A program made the position numbers and the translations under genes. Below, one piece after another: positions 37,617-48,677 of a DNA stretch of 64,000 bases; position 1 is the first letter of the stretch; each line of letters opens with the position of its first letter. This DNA is from Jeotgalibaca ciconiae (lineage in GTDB: Bacteria > Bacillota > Bacilli > Lactobacillales > Aerococcaceae): contig NZ_CP034465.1 of the NCBI RefSeq assembly GCF_003955755.1, positions 2,350,001-2,414,000 on the forward strand, read 5' to 3'. A model generated the notes under the pieces. That model was not told the DNA's origin, did not search any database, and saw nothing but the letters and a program-made list of their open reading frames with translations.

Positions 37617-38417
37617 TTGGAATTGGATAATCAAGGACTTATGTCAGTGCTTGATAAGAATGCAAAGAAGAAAGAACATCTTTTTACACATTCCATACCT
37701 AAATACATGGTGAGATGCATGCTGGCCGGCATGTTTTTAACAATCGGAACTGCAATAGCGGTGATGGTCGGTGAGAAAGGCAATCATATCCATCCTGATT
37801 TAGGTAAATTTTTGTATTCGTTTATGTTTAGTTGGTCATTAGTAATGATAATCTATATGGATACTGAATTAGGCACTAGTAATATGATGTATTTGACTGT
37901 GGGAGTTCATCGTAAAGTCGTTAAGCCGATTCAAGCTGTTAAACTTTTAGCTACTTGCATTTCATGTAATTTACTTGGAGGAATCCTTTTTTCGTATATC
38001 ATTTCACAAACAAATGCTTTTCAAGATTTATCAAGTAATCATTACTTAATTACGGCTGTTTCTGGAAAACTAACCAAAACTACCTTGCAAATTATCTCAG
38101 AAGGAATCTTTGCGAATATTATCGTTAATACTGCAGTCGTAGCTTCTGCACGGATGAAAGATGATGCAGGGAAGCTTTTTGCAACAGTATTCATTATCTT
38201 TATCTTCGCATTTCTTGGTTTTGAACACGTTATTGCTAACTTTTCTTCCTTTGCAATGGCATTATTTGCAAGTGGTGGAGCAGTTCCCGGTATGACAATG
38301 GGATCAGTTCTCCATAATTGGATTTTTGCTTTGATTGGAAATTATATCGGCGGGGGATTAATAATAGGTTTCGTTTATTCTTGGCTAAACCGAGGGGAAA
38401 CGGTATACTTTGATTAG
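37617..38417 (+). CDS. Formate/nitrite transporter family protein
   Basis: The 266-residue protein has about six helices of the FNT pentameric channel fold. Family-like stretches include MLAGMFLTIGTAIAVMVG, the broken-helix region ELGTSNMMYLTVG and the C-terminal HNWIFALIGNYIGGG. The substrate (formate, nitrite, hydrosulfide or lactate) cannot be read. TTG 37617 is preferred: AAGGAG lies 9 bases before it, whereas ATG 37608 touches the ribosome binding site. It has its own promoter and a TraX-like gene follows 66 bases later. Confidence 0.87.
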   Translation: MELDNQGLMSVLDKNAKKKEHLFTHSIPKYMVRCMLAGMFLTIGTAIAVMVGEKGNHIHPDLGKFLYSFMFSWSLVMIIYMDTELGTSNMMYLTVGVHRKVVKPIQAVKLLATCISCNLLGGILFSYIISQTNAFQDLSSNHYLITAVSGKLTKTTLQIISEGIFANIIVNTAVVASARMKDDAGKLFATVFIIFIFAFLGFEHVIANFSSFAMALFASGGAVPGMTMGSVLHNWIFALIGNYIGGGLIIGFVYSWLNRGETVYFD

Positions 38418-38483
38418 TTGATAAATGAGGAGAGGGCCCATTCAGTCTTCTCCTTTTTCTATTTCCACAAGGGGGGAATAAAA

Positions 38484-39071
38484 ATGAATCAAAAGGCAAA
38501 TACGATAAAATGGCTTGCGATTACGACTATGACCATCGATCATATTGGTTATTTTTTATTTCCTTCTGTGGTCTGGCTTCGTCTAATTGGAAGGATTGCT
38601 TTTCCTTGTTTTCTCTATACGACGATTCAAGCTGTTGAAAAAACGAGTGACTTCCGAAATTATATTCTGCGACTTGTTGGAACAGGCTTGATCAGTATAC
38701 TGGTTACAAGTATGACTGGAAACTATCTGAATATATTATTCACCTTGGCTATTTTTGCGGTGTCTTTAAAATATCCTTCTTTTTTTATTCCAGGATTATT
38801 ATTGAGCTATTTTACAGAATACAGTATTTATGGCTTTTTATTAGGATGGGCAATTTATCTAATGGTTCGAAAAGACATAAAGTTAGGAATACCGCTTCTA
38901 TTGCTTGTTCACATTGATTATATAAACTCTATTCAAATCTTTGCTTTATTGGCAGTCATACCAATCTTGCTTCCATTTGAATGGCGCTTACCTCGATTCC
39001 CTAAATGGCTGGGATATGGTTATTATCCGATTCATCAGTTAATCTTGATGATGATAACTTTTTTAAAGTAA
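38484..39071 (+). CDS. TraX-like membrane protein
   Basis: The 195-residue protein has about six to seven helices and the family hallmark KWLAITTMTIDHIGYFLFP at the N-terminus. TraX in the F plasmid acetylates pilin; chromosomal Firmicute members have no known substrate. Here no conjugation genes are near, so an acyl transfer role on another surface molecule is possible but unproven. AAGGGGGG precedes the ATG. Confidence 0.85.
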   Translation: MNQKANTIKWLAITTMTIDHIGYFLFPSVVWLRLIGRIAFPCFLYTTIQAVEKTSDFRNYILRLVGTGLISILVTSMTGNYLNILFTLAIFAVSLKYPSFFIPGLLLSYFTEYSIYGFLLGWAIYLMVRKDIKLGIPLLLLVHIDYINSIQIFALLAVIPILLPFEWRLPRFPKWLGYGYYPIHQLILMMITFLK

Positions 39072-39140
39072 GTAAAAGACTTGAATTATCAGTTGGAATA
39101 GTGTATTATTTTATCTTGTGTAAAAGCTACTTATTTTTAG

Positions 39141-40298
<1,158 letters not shown>

Positions 40299-40304
40299 AA
40301 AATG

Positions 40305-40425
40305 AGAGTGGGAAAAAAGGCGTTTAGATCCGAATCACTGGAACGAATAAGCACAGGATGGACGAAGACCATCCGCGCATTATTCGTGAAGTGGATGTCG
40401 GATCTGCCTTTTTGAGCACGTTTAC
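40305..40425 (+). repeat. GAGTGKGAAAAAA-type structured 3'-UTR element, copy 2
   Basis: It starts GAGTGGGAAAAAAGGC, ends GCCTTTTTGAGCACGTTTA, and lies just after mnmA. Successive arms pair: AAAAAGGC/GCCTTTTT, AGATCCGA/TCGGATCT, ACGAATAA/TTATTCGT and GGATGG/CCATCC, giving a long bulged hairpin. The stem differs in sequence from copy 1 at 29574 but keeps the same ends. Confidence 0.8.
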
Positions 40426-40450
40426 ACCACTATTATTCGTTAATACTAGA

Positions 40451-40488
40451 GGGGCCGGGAGTTTTTTCCCAGCCCCATTTTTTTTTGA
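40451..40488 (+). terminator. Terminator after mnmA
   Basis: GGGGC-C-GGGA pairs with TCCC-A-GCCCC, followed by ATTTTTTTTT. Confidence 0.9.
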
Positions 40489-40512
40489 GTTATTTTGAAA
40501 CGAAGGAGCTTT

Positions 40513-40542
40513 TTGCACACTAGCTATCATTTGGTATATAAT
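40513..40542 (+). promoter_or_regulatory. Promoter of recD2
   Basis: TTGCAC (40513-40518), 18-base spacer, perfect TATAAT (40537-40542). Confidence 0.7.
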
Positions 40543-40584
40543 AGGATACGTTATGAATTAATAGGCGAAGGGAGAGATTGGATT

Positions 40585-43011
40585 ATGGAAATGGGTGAAC
40601 AGCCGTATATATTAGGAGAGATCAAAGCTGTTTTCTTTGAAAATCCTTCTAATTTTTATAAAGTTCTTTTAATTGAACTTCATGAAAATAATTTTCCTTT
40701 CGATAAAGATGAAATAGTTGTGACTGGTAATTTTGGCGATATTACGTTAGATACTGTATACCGTTTTTTAGGGACTACTGTAGCGCATCCAAAATACGGT
40801 ACACAATTTCAGGCAATCAGTTATGAAAGAGAGAAACCAACTGGTAAAAATGGCGTGATTGCTTTTTTGTCGAGTGATCGTTTCCCAGGGATTGGGCAGC
40901 GTACAGCTGAAAAAATTGTTGAAACCCTCGGTGAAGGGGCTATTGATAAGATTTTAAATGATGCTGATTGTTTGAAAGAAGTCGCTGGATTAAATGAAAA
41001 AAAACGAACGGTAGTCTCTGAAGTCCTGCAAGAAGTACAAGGGACTGAAAAAATAATTATTGAACTTGCAAACCTTGGATTTACAAATAATCAAGCTGCA
41101 ACCATTATGCAATTTTACAAATCGGATACGTTAAAAACAATTAGGGAAAATCCCTATCAATTGATCGAGGATATTGAAGGGATTGGCTTTCGAAGAGCTG
41201 ATCAATTAGCGATGGAGCTGGAGATTGGTCCGGACGATAAAAATCGGATCAAGGGAGCTGTATTGGCAACGATTCAAGACCTTTCTTTATCAAATGGGGA
41301 TACCTATGTAGATAGCAATGAATTGTTGGATAAATCTTTACAATTATTGGAAAACACACGACGATTTGTTATTGATGAACACCTACTGATTGAATCGGTT
41401 GTTGAAATGGTTCAAGATATGAAAATTGTAGAAGATAACAAACGATTTGCTTTACCATCTTTATTCTTTGCTGAAGAAGGAATTGCTTCTACTTTGGATC
41501 GATTGCTGAAAAAGAATAGAGAGATTGAATATCCTGGCGTTCCTATCGAAAAAGAAATCGAAAAAATGCAAGCAAAGCTAAACATACAGTACGATAAGGT
41601 TCAGACAGATGCGATATACCAGGCATTAACGACTCCTTTTTTCATTCTGACGGGAGGTCCGGGAACTGGAAAGACGACAGTATTAAATGGAATTGTCCAT
41701 ATGTTTTGTGAGTTAAACGGTCTTCCCGCAAATTCTCTGGAATATACCGAAGGGATTTATCCAATTATTATGGCAGCTCCGACTGGTCGAGCTGCAAAGA
41801 GAATGAACGAGATGACAGGTATCCCAAGTAGTACAATTCACCGTCTACTAGGGTTGACGGGACAAGAAAATCCAAATGACGACCTTTATACACAAGAATT
41901 AGAAGGAAAACTGCTTATCATCGACGAGGCATCCATGGTGGATACTTGGTTAATGAACCGATTGTTGAAATCAATACCGGCAGGCATGCAGGTCATCTTT
42001 GTTGGCGATAAAGACCAACTGCCATCTGTCGGACCCGGACAAGTATTATTTGACTTGCTAAACAGCCGCGTCATACCTCATATCGAATTACGTCAAATTT
42101 ACCGTCAAGCGGATGGTTCTTCAATCATACCGTTGGCTCATGAAATCAAAGAGGGACAGTTACCGGGTGATTTTACTCGTAATCAAAGCGACCGTTCTTT
42201 CTTTCCTTGTAATGCAAGCCAGATTGAACCACTCATTCGAGTTGTAGTAGAAAAAGCAAAAGCAAAGGGCTTTACTTCAAAAGACATTCAAATCCTTGCG
42301 CCTATGTATAAAGGGCCAGCAGGAATTAACGCATTAAACAATATGATGCAGGAAATTTTGAACCCGAACCCAAATAAACAAAGAAGAGAGGTACAGCATT
42401 TTGATTTTGTTTATCGCGTAGGAGATAAAGTCTTGCAGCTGGTGAATCAACCTGAATTAAATATTTTTAATGGTGACATTGGTGAAATTGTAAGCATTCA
42501 GTACGCTAAAGAAACGGAAGATAAAGTGGATGAAATAACGATTGTATTCGATAGTGTCGAAGTTACCTATAAAAAGAATGATTGGAACAAATTTACTCTA
42601 GCTTATTGTTGTTCCATTCATAAAGCACAAGGTAGTGAGTTTTCAATGGTTATCTTACCCATGGTTCGACAATACGGACGAATGTTGAAGCGCAACTTAC
42701 TTTATACAGCTGTTACACGCAGTAAGAGTAAATTGATTTTATGCGGTGAAATTGATGCCTTTGATTTTGCAATAAAAAATACCGGTGATTTACGAAAAAC
42801 GATGCTGATTGAAAAGTTAGTCCGTAACAAAAATAGTGATAAAATAATTGTGGAAGTTCCAAAAACCATTGAAGAGTCATCAAAGGAGAAGAATGAGGAA
42901 AAACAAAAGCAGCCAGCTAATTACCTCTTGACAGTAGAATTAGTGAGAAGCGCCGGTATCGATCCTTTAATCGGAATGGAAGGAATTACTCCTGAACAAT
43001 TTATGAAATAA
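40585..43011 (+). CDS. recD2: ATP-dependent 5'-3' DNA helicase RecD2
   Basis: This SF1B helicase acts without RecBC and helps replication forks and mismatch repair. The 808 residues contain an N-terminal OB-like and helix-hairpin-helix region (FPGIGQRTAEKIVETLG), Walker A LTGGPGTGKTT (about 355-365), motif II LIIDEASMVD, motif III VGDKDQLPSVGPGQ and motif VI LLYTAVTRSK. The C-terminal tail is Lys/Glu rich. An in-frame extension of 30 residues upstream covers the promoter and is rejected; GGGAGA precedes this ATG. Confidence 0.95.
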   Translation: MEMGEQPYILGEIKAVFFENPSNFYKVLLIELHENNFPFDKDEIVVTGNFGDITLDTVYRFLGTTVAHPKYGTQFQAISYEREKPTGKNGVIAFLSSDRFPGIGQRTAEKIVETLGEGAIDKILNDADCLKEVAGLNEKKRTVVSEVLQEVQGTEKIIIELANLGFTNNQAATIMQFYKSDTLKTIRENPYQLIEDIEGIGFRRADQLAMELEIGPDDKNRIKGAVLATIQDLSLSNGDTYVDSNELLDKSLQLLENTRRFVIDEHLLIESVVEMVQDMKIVEDNKRFALPSLFFAEEGIASTLDRLLKKNREIEYPGVPIEKEIEKMQAKLNIQYDKVQTDAIYQALTTPFFILTGGPGTGKTTVLNGIVHMFCELNGLPANSLEYTEGIYPIIMAAPTGRAAKRMNEMTGIPSSTIHRLLGLTGQENPNDDLYTQELEGKLLIIDEASMVDTWLMNRLLKSIPAGMQVIFVGDKDQLPSVGPGQVLFDLLNSRVIPHIELRQIYRQADGSSIIPLAHEIKEGQLPGDFTRNQSDRSFFPCNASQIEPLIRVVVEKAKAKGFTSKDIQILAPMYKGPAGINALNNMMQEILNPNPNKQRREVQHFDFVYRVGDKVLQLVNQPELNIFNGDIGEIVSIQYAKETEDKVDEITIVFDSVEVTYKKNDWNKFTLAYCCSIHKAQGSEFSMVILPMVRQYGRMLKRNLLYTAVTRSKSKLILCGEIDAFDFAIKNTGDLRKTMLIEKLVRNKNSDKIIVEVPKTIEESSKEKNEEKQKQPANYLLTVELVRSAGIDPLIGMEGITPEQFMK

Positions 43012-43059
43012 GAAAAAACAGACAGTCTTGGATCGCTAGACATCGAAGGCAGAGAGTCT

Positions 43060-43107
43060 ATAAAAAGAAGCAGACTGATCAAAAAGGGCAGTCTACTTCT
43101 TTTTATA
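43060..43107. terminator. Bidirectional terminator between recD2 and the lipid kinase gene
   Basis: AAAAAGAAG-C-AGACTG (43062-43077) pairs with CAGTCT-A-CTTCTTTTT (43089-43104); T-runs exist on both strands. Confidence 0.9.
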
Positions 43108-43120
43108 ATCTGATAGTATG

Positions 43121-44059
43121 TTATTTCCACAATAAAAAAGCAGATAGTTTAAAATGAAAATGATATTGTTCCTCTGGTAAAAGCTCTCCATCTACTTGAG
43201 TAGGTACTGGCTCCGATACTTTAATTTCTAACTCTTTGCCAGCTAACCTTTCGAAGTACGGAGAATGAATATGCTTTCCGCTTGTCAAAACTTTTGTCAG
43301 GAGTCGAACCAAATTTGGGAAAGATAGATTTTTGATAATCATAATCGCTAATTCACTTGTATTTGGATTTGATTCTGGATCAATCTTGATTCCTCCACCG
43401 AAGTACGGGTGATTCATTGCTCCTGCAATTAGAACATCTGAATACGTGCTGGTCTTATTATCAACTGTAACCTCTACCTCAAATGTTTTTCTTTTTTTAA
43501 AGGCATCGGCAATGCTGTTTAGATAAATAAGTTTTTCTAAGCGGACAGCAGAAAGTATGTTTCTTTTCGTGTGCTTATTATCTAATATTTCGATTATTTT
43601 CCCATCGAAGCCCATGCCTAAACTATTTAGACCAACACCAATGGTTTTGAGTTCAGCATCTTCATAGAGAAAACATTCCATTATTTGTGGTTCTTCAGCA
43701 TGTAAGATATTTGCTAAACCTTTATGATAACTTGTCGGTAAATCGATTGCTCTTGCGAAATCGTTGCCGGTGCCTGCAGGTAAGTAACCAACTGGAATTT
43801 TTTTCTCAAGCAAAGACATTCCAGCAATTACTTCATGTAAAGTTCCATCTCCGCCGATAACTAAAATACGATCTGTTTCGAGATTCATATTCGCTATAAC
43901 TTTCTGGATTAAAGTGATGGCATGTTTTCGATACTCTGTTTGATATAAAAGAAAGGGGATCTTTTTCTCATTCAGTTTTTTATGAACATCTAAGACAACT
44001 TTTTTTCCTTTTCCAGAACCTGAATGAAGATTAGCAATTATATGATAGCGTGTGGTCAT
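43121..44059 (-). CDS. Diacylglycerol/sphingosine kinase family lipid kinase
   Basis: The 312-residue protein has the DAGK catalytic motif GGDGTLHEVIAG and the phosphate-binding PAGTGNDFARAI, plus the N-terminal HIIANLHSGSGKGK. Relatives (DgkB, YtlR, YegS) phosphorylate membrane lipids. The exact substrate is unknown; DgkB-like recycling of diacylglycerol from lipoteichoic acid synthesis is one option. AAAGGAG precedes the chosen ATG; an upstream in-frame ATG lacks a site. Confidence 0.9.
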   Translation of the reverse strand: MTTRYHIIANLHSGSGKGKKVVLDVHKKLNEKKIPFLLYQTEYRKHAITLIQKVIANMNLETDRILVIGGDGTLHEVIAGMSLLEKKIPVGYLPAGTGNDFARAIDLPTSYHKGLANILHAEEPQIMECFLYEDAELKTIGVGLNSLGMGFDGKIIEILDNKHTKRNILSAVRLEKLIYLNSIADAFKKRKTFEVEVTVDNKTSTYSDVLIAGAMNHPYFGGGIKIDPESNPNTSELAIMIIKNLSFPNLVRLLTKVLTSGKHIHSPYFERLAGKELEIKVSEPVPTQVDGELLPEEQYHFHFKLSAFLLWK

Positions 44060-44205
44060 CTTGTACTCCTTTGTATCGTATCCATTCATTTTTGTTAATT
44101 ATAACAGATTTTATGACTGATTTTCTGAAAAATGAGTATGGGCATAAAATGTTTCATATTCGCATGGTTCTGTTGGTTTAATGTGGTCTGCCAGACAATT
44201 TTTAC

Positions 44206-44234
44206 TTGCCTCGCGCTAAAATATTAGCTATACT
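44206..44234 (+). promoter_or_regulatory. Promoter of the alaS T-box leader
   Basis: TTGCCT (44206-44211), 17-base spacer, TATACT (44229-44234). Confidence 0.75.
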
Positions 44235-44240
44235 AATAAC

Positions 44241-44453
44241 GATTATGAAAGGCCATATCATTTGGGAAGAGTAGAGAGTCTGCCGTTGGTGAAAGGGGAC
44301 GCTCCAGATGATGCTCCCTTTCGAGAGTATGATAGAAATATCATCGCTGCCAGCGATAACGGCTCTGAAGAAGTAATGAAGAATGGGGACATTCCATTGC
44401 AATCAAGGTGGTACCGCGGTAAAACGCCCTTGAATGCTGTGGAGTGTTTTTTC
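44241..44453 (+). promoter_or_regulatory. T-box riboswitch, alanine-tRNA responsive
   Basis: The T-box AAGGTGGTACCGCGG lies at 44406-44420 and is followed by a terminator-like hairpin (AACGCCC with GAGTGTT, weak) and a T-run. Stem I is visible with GAAAGG pairing CCTTTC, AAGAGTA on the 5' side, and GCT at 44313-44315 as specifier. GCT codes for alanine, agreeing with the downstream alaS. Confidence 0.93.
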
Positions 44454-44489
44454 TTTTACTTAGAAAAAGATAGATGAGGAGAAGAGAAG

Positions 44490-47135
44490 ATGAGACAGAT
44501 GAAGAGTAGTGAAATTCGCCAATTGTTTCTTAAATTCTGGGAAACAAAAGGTCATAAAGTAGAACCAAGTGCTTCATTGGTTCCCGTAAACGATCCAACA
44601 TTATTATGGATTAACTCAGGCGTAGCAACATTAAAGAAGTATTTTGATGGTACGGTTGTTCCGGAAAATCCAAGAATCACGAATGCACAAAAGAGTATCC
44701 GAACAAATGATATCGAAAATGTTGGGGTAACAGCAAGACACCATACGTTATTTGAAATGCTAGGGAATTTTTCAATTGGTGATTACTTCAAAGAAGAAGC
44801 AATTCCTTGGGCATGGGAGTTTTTAACAGGAGAAGAATGGTTAGCGTTTGATCCAGAATTACTTTATGTGACCTATTATCCAGAAGACGAAGAAACGAAA
44901 AAAATCTGGATTGAAAAAGTTGGATTAGCTGAAGATCATGTAGTTCCTGTTGAAGATAACTTTTGGGATATCGGGGCAGGTCCTTGTGGTCCAGATACAG
45001 AGATTTTTTATGATCGAGGAGTAGAGTACCAAGACCTGCCCGATAGCGATCCTGAAATGTATCCGGGAGGCGAGAACGAACGTTACTTAGAAATTTGGAA
45101 CTTAGTGTTTTCTGAATTTAATCATAAGCCTGATGGAAGTTATGAACCATTGCCGCATAAGAATGTGGATACGGGCATGGGCTTAGAGCGTGTTGTAAGT
45201 ATCATTCAAGACGCTCCTACCAACTTTGAGACTGATTTGTTTATGCCAATCATTCGGAAAATTGAAGAATTAAGCAATGGTGTTCACTATGGTATGGATG
45301 CAAAAGTCGACACTTCCTTTAAAGTAATTGCTGATCATATTCGTGCAGTTAGCTTTGCGATTGGTGATCGAGCATTACCTTCTAACGAAGGACGAGGGTA
45401 CATCTTACGCCGTTTGATTCGCAGATCAGTTATGCATGGTCAAAAATTAGGTATCAATCGACTTTTCTTATTTGAATTAGTTCCGGTAGTGGCTGAAATC
45501 ATGGAAGAATACTATCCGGAAGTAAAACGCGACCAAGAATTTATTGTTAAGGTGATTACCAACGAAGAGCAACGTTTCCAAGAAACGATTCATGATGGAT
45601 TAGAAATCTTACAAGAAGTATTTGATAAAATATCATCTAAGAATGAAACGGTTATTAAAGGAGAAGACGCTTTTAAACTATATGATACTTATGGTTTTCC
45701 GTTAGAATTGACTGAAGAATATGCAGAAGAAAAAGGATTTACAGTCGACCGAGACGGTTTCAACGAAGCGATGCAAAATCAAAGGAACCGTGCGCGTGCT
45801 GCAAGACAAGTAGCAGATTCATTCAGTGTACAATCTGCTGTGCTATCTGAGGTAATTGTACCAAGTGAATTCGTCGGCTACTATCAAACGAGTATTCAAT
45901 CTGAATTGCTTGTTGTTATTTCAGAAGATGAATTAAAAGAGCAAGTAATGTCTGAACAAACCGCACAGCTTATTTTCCGTCAAACACCATTCTACGCAGA
46001 GATGGGGGGACAAGTAGCCGATACGGGTCTTATTAAGAATATGGACGGAGAAACGGTAGCTGTTGTTGTAGATGTAAAACGGGCACCGAACGGTCAGAAT
46101 CTGCATATTGTAGAAATAAAAACTGAAATTTCAACAAATAACGTATATATACTTGAAGTGGATGAAGCACGCCGCAGAAATATTACGAAAAACCATACGG
46201 CAACACATTTGTTACATCAAGCACTAAGAGACGTATTAGGAAGTCATGCCACTCAAGCGGGCTCTTTGGTAACGCCCAATCATTTACGATTTGATTTTAC
46301 TCATTTTGGACAAGTTACTGCTGAAGAATTAATAGAAATGGAAAAAACTGTTAACCAAAAAATATGGGAAGCAATCCAAGTCGAAACGGTTGAAACAACT
46401 ATTGACAAAGCAAAAGAAATGGGCGCAATGGCTCTTTTTGGTGAAAAATATGGCAATGAAGTTCGAGTAGTTACTATCGGTGATTATTCAATCGAGCTTT
46501 GTGGTGGTGTTCATGTTCAAAACAGTCAAGATATTGGGGTATTCAAAATCTTGTCTGAATCGGGCATTGGGGCAGGTACTCGACGGATTGAGGCTGTCAC
46601 TGGCCAAGCAGCTTATGAATGGTTCCACACTAAAGAGAAAGAATTACAAGAAGCAGCTTATTTAGTAAAAGCACAGCAAACCAAAGATATTGTAAAACGG
46701 ATTGAAGCATTGAAACAAGAACTGAAAGAAGTACAATCTGAAAACGAATCACTGAACGCAAAATTAATGCAAGTAGAGTCTCAGAATATATTTGATGATG
46801 TCCAAGAAGTGAATGGTATACGTTTCATTACCTATCAAACAAAGAATCAAGACATGAACACTCTTCGCCAACTTGCAGATCAGTGGCGTCAAAAAAATGT
46901 TTCTGATATTTTTGTAGCTGCTTCAGAACTAGATGGAAAAGTAAGTTTATTGGCAAGTGTATCAAAAGAAAAAGTTGCTGTCGGAATCAAGGCGGGAGAT
47001 TTGATTAAAGCAATCGCACCACTTGTAGGCGGCGGCGGTGGTGGACGTCCTGATATGGCTCAAGCTGGAGGTAAAAACCCAGCAGGTATTCCCGATGCAT
47101 TAAAACAAGTCTCCAATTGGTTAAATGAAAAATAA
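44490..47135 (+). CDS. alaS: Alanyl-tRNA synthetase
   Basis: This class II synthetase charges tRNA-Ala and edits serine and glycine errors. The 881 residues contain the catalytic domain (motif 2 region [17 protein letters not shown], motif 3 GMGLERV), the tRNA recognition domain, the editing domain with zinc ligands HTATHLLH (about 569-576) and CGGVHV (about 671-676), and the C-Ala domain with the glycine run [19 protein letters not shown] precedes the ATG. A T-box leader controls it; ireB and ruvX follow, the usual Firmicute order. Confidence 0.98.
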   Translation: MRQMKSSEIRQLFLKFWETKGHKVEPSASLVPVNDPTLLWINSGVATLKKYFDGTVVPENPRITNAQKSIRTNDIENVGVTARHHTLFEMLGNFSIGDYFKEEAIPWAWEFLTGEEWLAFDPELLYVTYYPEDEETKKIWIEKVGLAEDHVVPVEDNFWDIGAGPCGPDTEIFYDRGVEYQDLPDSDPEMYPGGENERYLEIWNLVFSEFNHKPDGSYEPLPHKNVDTGMGLERVVSIIQDAPTNFETDLFMPIIRKIEELSNGVHYGMDAKVDTSFKVIADHIRAVSFAIGDRALPSNEGRGYILRRLIRRSVMHGQKLGINRLFLFELVPVVAEIMEEYYPEVKRDQEFIVKVITNEEQRFQETIHDGLEILQEVFDKISSKNETVIKGEDAFKLYDTYGFPLELTEEYAEEKGFTVDRDGFNEAMQNQRNRARAARQVADSFSVQSAVLSEVIVPSEFVGYYQTSIQSELLVVISEDELKEQVMSEQTAQLIFRQTPFYAEMGGQVADTGLIKNMDGETVAVVVDVKRAPNGQNLHIVEIKTEISTNNVYILEVDEARRRNITKNHTATHLLHQALRDVLGSHATQAGSLVTPNHLRFDFTHFGQVTAEELIEMEKTVNQKIWEAIQVETVETTIDKAKEMGAMALFGEKYGNEVRVVTIGDYSIELCGGVHVQNSQDIGVFKILSESGIGAGTRRIEAVTGQAAYEWFHTKEKELQEAAYLVKAQQTKDIVKRIEALKQELKEVQSENESLNAKLMQVESQNIFDDVQEVNGIRFITYQTKNQDMNTLRQLADQWRQKNVSDIFVAASELDGKVSLLASVSKEKVAVGIKAGDLIKAIAPLVGGGGGGRPDMAQAGGKNPAGIPDALKQVSNWLNEK

Positions 47136-47240
47136 TAGCTCTAGAAAGTGAGAATGGTTACAATTGTTTGTCTGATTGGGTTGTAGTTTAAGAATAAGTC
47201 CTGTAAAATATGTTTATATCACAAAAATTGGGGTGTCTAT

Positions 47241-47510
47241 ATGAATTCAAAAGACGAAACAATGTTATTCAATTTCGATGACTATCAGAAGCAGAATGTG
47301 AGAGATACCTTGACAACAGTCTATAAGGCACTAGAAGAAAAAGGATACAATCCTATTAACCAGATTGTAGGATTCCTATTGTCGGGAGATCCAGCCTATA
47401 TTCCACGCCACAACGATGCTAGAAATTTAATACGTCGTTTTGAACGGGATGAAATTATGGAAGAATTACTTAGAAACTATTTATCTGTTGATGAAAGTGA
47501 CAAATCATGA
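47241..47510 (+). CDS. ireB: IreB family regulatory phosphoprotein
   Basis: This 89-residue DUF965 protein ([20 protein letters not shown], then [38 protein letters not shown]) is a substrate of the IreK/PrkC kinase in Enterococcus, where it limits cephalosporin resistance. Phosphorylation there is on N-terminal threonines; the first ten residues here have one threonine, T7. Its 3' end overlaps ruvX by 4 bases. It is encoded between alaS and ruvX as in other Firmicutes. Confidence 0.95.
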   Translation: MNSKDETMLFNFDDYQKQNVRDTLTTVYKALEEKGYNPINQIVGFLLSGDPAYIPRHNDARNLIRRFERDEIMEELLRNYLSVDESDKS

Positions 47511-47923
47511 GAATAATGGGATTAGATGTGGGCTCCAAAACTGTTGGAGTTGCGGTCAGTGACTTGATGGGATGGACCGCACAAGGAATTGAAACAATAC
47601 CAATTAACGAAGAAGCAAGTGAATTTGGTATAGAACGGTTAAAAGAGCTCATTTCCAATTATGAAGTTGAAAAAGTAGTGATCGGCCTTCCGAAAAATAT
47701 GAATAATAGCATTGGGTTTCGTGCAGAAGCCTCTCTAGCATACGGAGAATTAGTAAAAAATGAAACAGGATTGCCTGTTGAATATATTGATGAGCGATTG
47801 ACAACGGTTCAAGCGGAAAAAATGTTAATCAATGAAGGTAACGTTTCTCGTAAGAAAAGAAAAAAAGTAATTGATAAATTGGCTGCTGTTATTTTATTGC
47901 AAAACTATTTGGACGCACATTGA
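47507..47923 (+). CDS. ruvX: Putative Holliday junction resolvase RuvX (YqgF)
   Basis: The 138-residue RNase H-like protein begins [19 protein letters not shown] with the first acidic residue D7. [13 protein letters not shown] and [16 protein letters not shown] carry the other conserved acids. The family is implicated in 16S rRNA 5' end processing as well as junction resolution. It starts inside the ireB stop (ATGA). Confidence 0.95.
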   Translation: MRIMGLDVGSKTVGVAVSDLMGWTAQGIETIPINEEASEFGIERLKELISNYEVEKVVIGLPKNMNNSIGFRAEASLAYGELVKNETGLPVEYIDERLTTVQAEKMLINEGNVSRKKRKKVIDKLAAVILLQNYLDAH

Positions 47924-47987
47924 AATATCAGTAGCAATTAGGAAGAAATAAGAGTAAAATGATTGAAAAATATAGCGAGGTGTTATT

Positions 47988-48308
47988 ATGACAGAACATA
48001 ATCACGATCATGACCACAACCATGACCACGAGCACGATCATGAGCATATTACGATTGTAGACGAAAATGGTAATGAAGAACTTTATGAAGTATTGTTTAC
48101 TTTCGAATCAGATGACTTCGGTAAATCGTATGTGCTTGTATATCCAGCAGGTGTTCCTGAAGGAGACGAGATTGAACTACAAGCATATTCATACGTTGAA
48201 AATGAAGATGGAACTGAGGGAGACCTAGAGCCAATCGAAACTGAAGAAGAATGGGATATGATTGAAGAAGTTCTAAATACTTTCATTGAAGACGAAGATT
48301 TAAATTAG
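47988..48308 (+). CDS. DUF1292 family protein with a histidine-rich N-terminus
   Basis: The 106-residue acidic protein contains the DUF1292 core ([35 protein letters not shown]). Residues 4-20 alternate His with Asp, Glu or Asn ([17 protein letters not shown]), a run that could bind transition metals. Core homologues (YrzB) lie after ireB-ruvX in many Firmicutes; function unknown. GCGAGGTG precedes the ATG. A terminator follows. Confidence 0.9.
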   Translation: MTEHNHDHDHNHDHEHDHEHITIVDENGNEELYEVLFTFESDDFGKSYVLVYPAGVPEGDEIELQAYSYVENEDGTEGDLEPIETEEEWDMIEEVLNTFIEDEDLN

Positions 48309-48317
48309 AATAGCTAG

Positions 48318-48354
48318 AAAAAGGGTTGGGACATAAATCTCAGCCCTTTGTTTT
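48318..48354 (+). terminator. Terminator after the alaS-ireB-ruvX-DUF1292 block
   Basis: AAAGGGTTGGGA pairs with TCTCAGCCCTTT using G-U pairs, then GTTTT. Confidence 0.75.
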
Positions 48355-48466
48355 GGTGAAAATAACTTATTATTAGGAAAGAATAAAAAATATACAAAAT
48401 GTCTCATTTTTTTTCATTTTCATGTATAATAGTTTGAGTTAATGTATATATGCTTTTATATGCTAG

Positions 48467-48651
48467 AATTACAAAGTGATTTCTTAATCGCATAAGAAAA
48501 TCTAAACTTCTGGTTTCGTTCATAAAGGAACTCACTATCAGTAAGATTTTCTAAGCTAAAAGAAATTACAAAGTGATTTCTTAATCGCATAAGAAAATCT
48601 AAACTTCTAGTTTCGTTCATAAAAGAACTCACTATCAGTAAGATTTTCTAA
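48467..48651 (+). repeat. Two tandem copies of an 88-base leader repeat before mltG
   Basis: Units 48467-48554 and 48564-48651 differ at two positions and have a 97-base period. Each contains TTCTTA...TAAGAA and AGAAAATCT...AGATTTTCT. The shared TAAGAAAATCT segment can pair with only one partner at a time, so two mutually exclusive hairpins are possible. The repeats lie between a TATAAT at 48425-48430 and the mltG ribosome binding site. Confidence 0.9.
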
Positions 48652-48677
48652 AAATGTTGGAAAAAGGAGGTTCGTTC

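Noticed and set aside
44262-44477. 71-residue plus-strand frame before alaS
   Set aside because: It spans the T-box leader (specifier, T-box and terminator), so it is RNA structure rather than a gene.
48467-48651. Possible CRISPR array (two 88-base repeats)
   Set aside because: Only two units, a 9-base gap instead of spacers, repeats too long and no cas genes.
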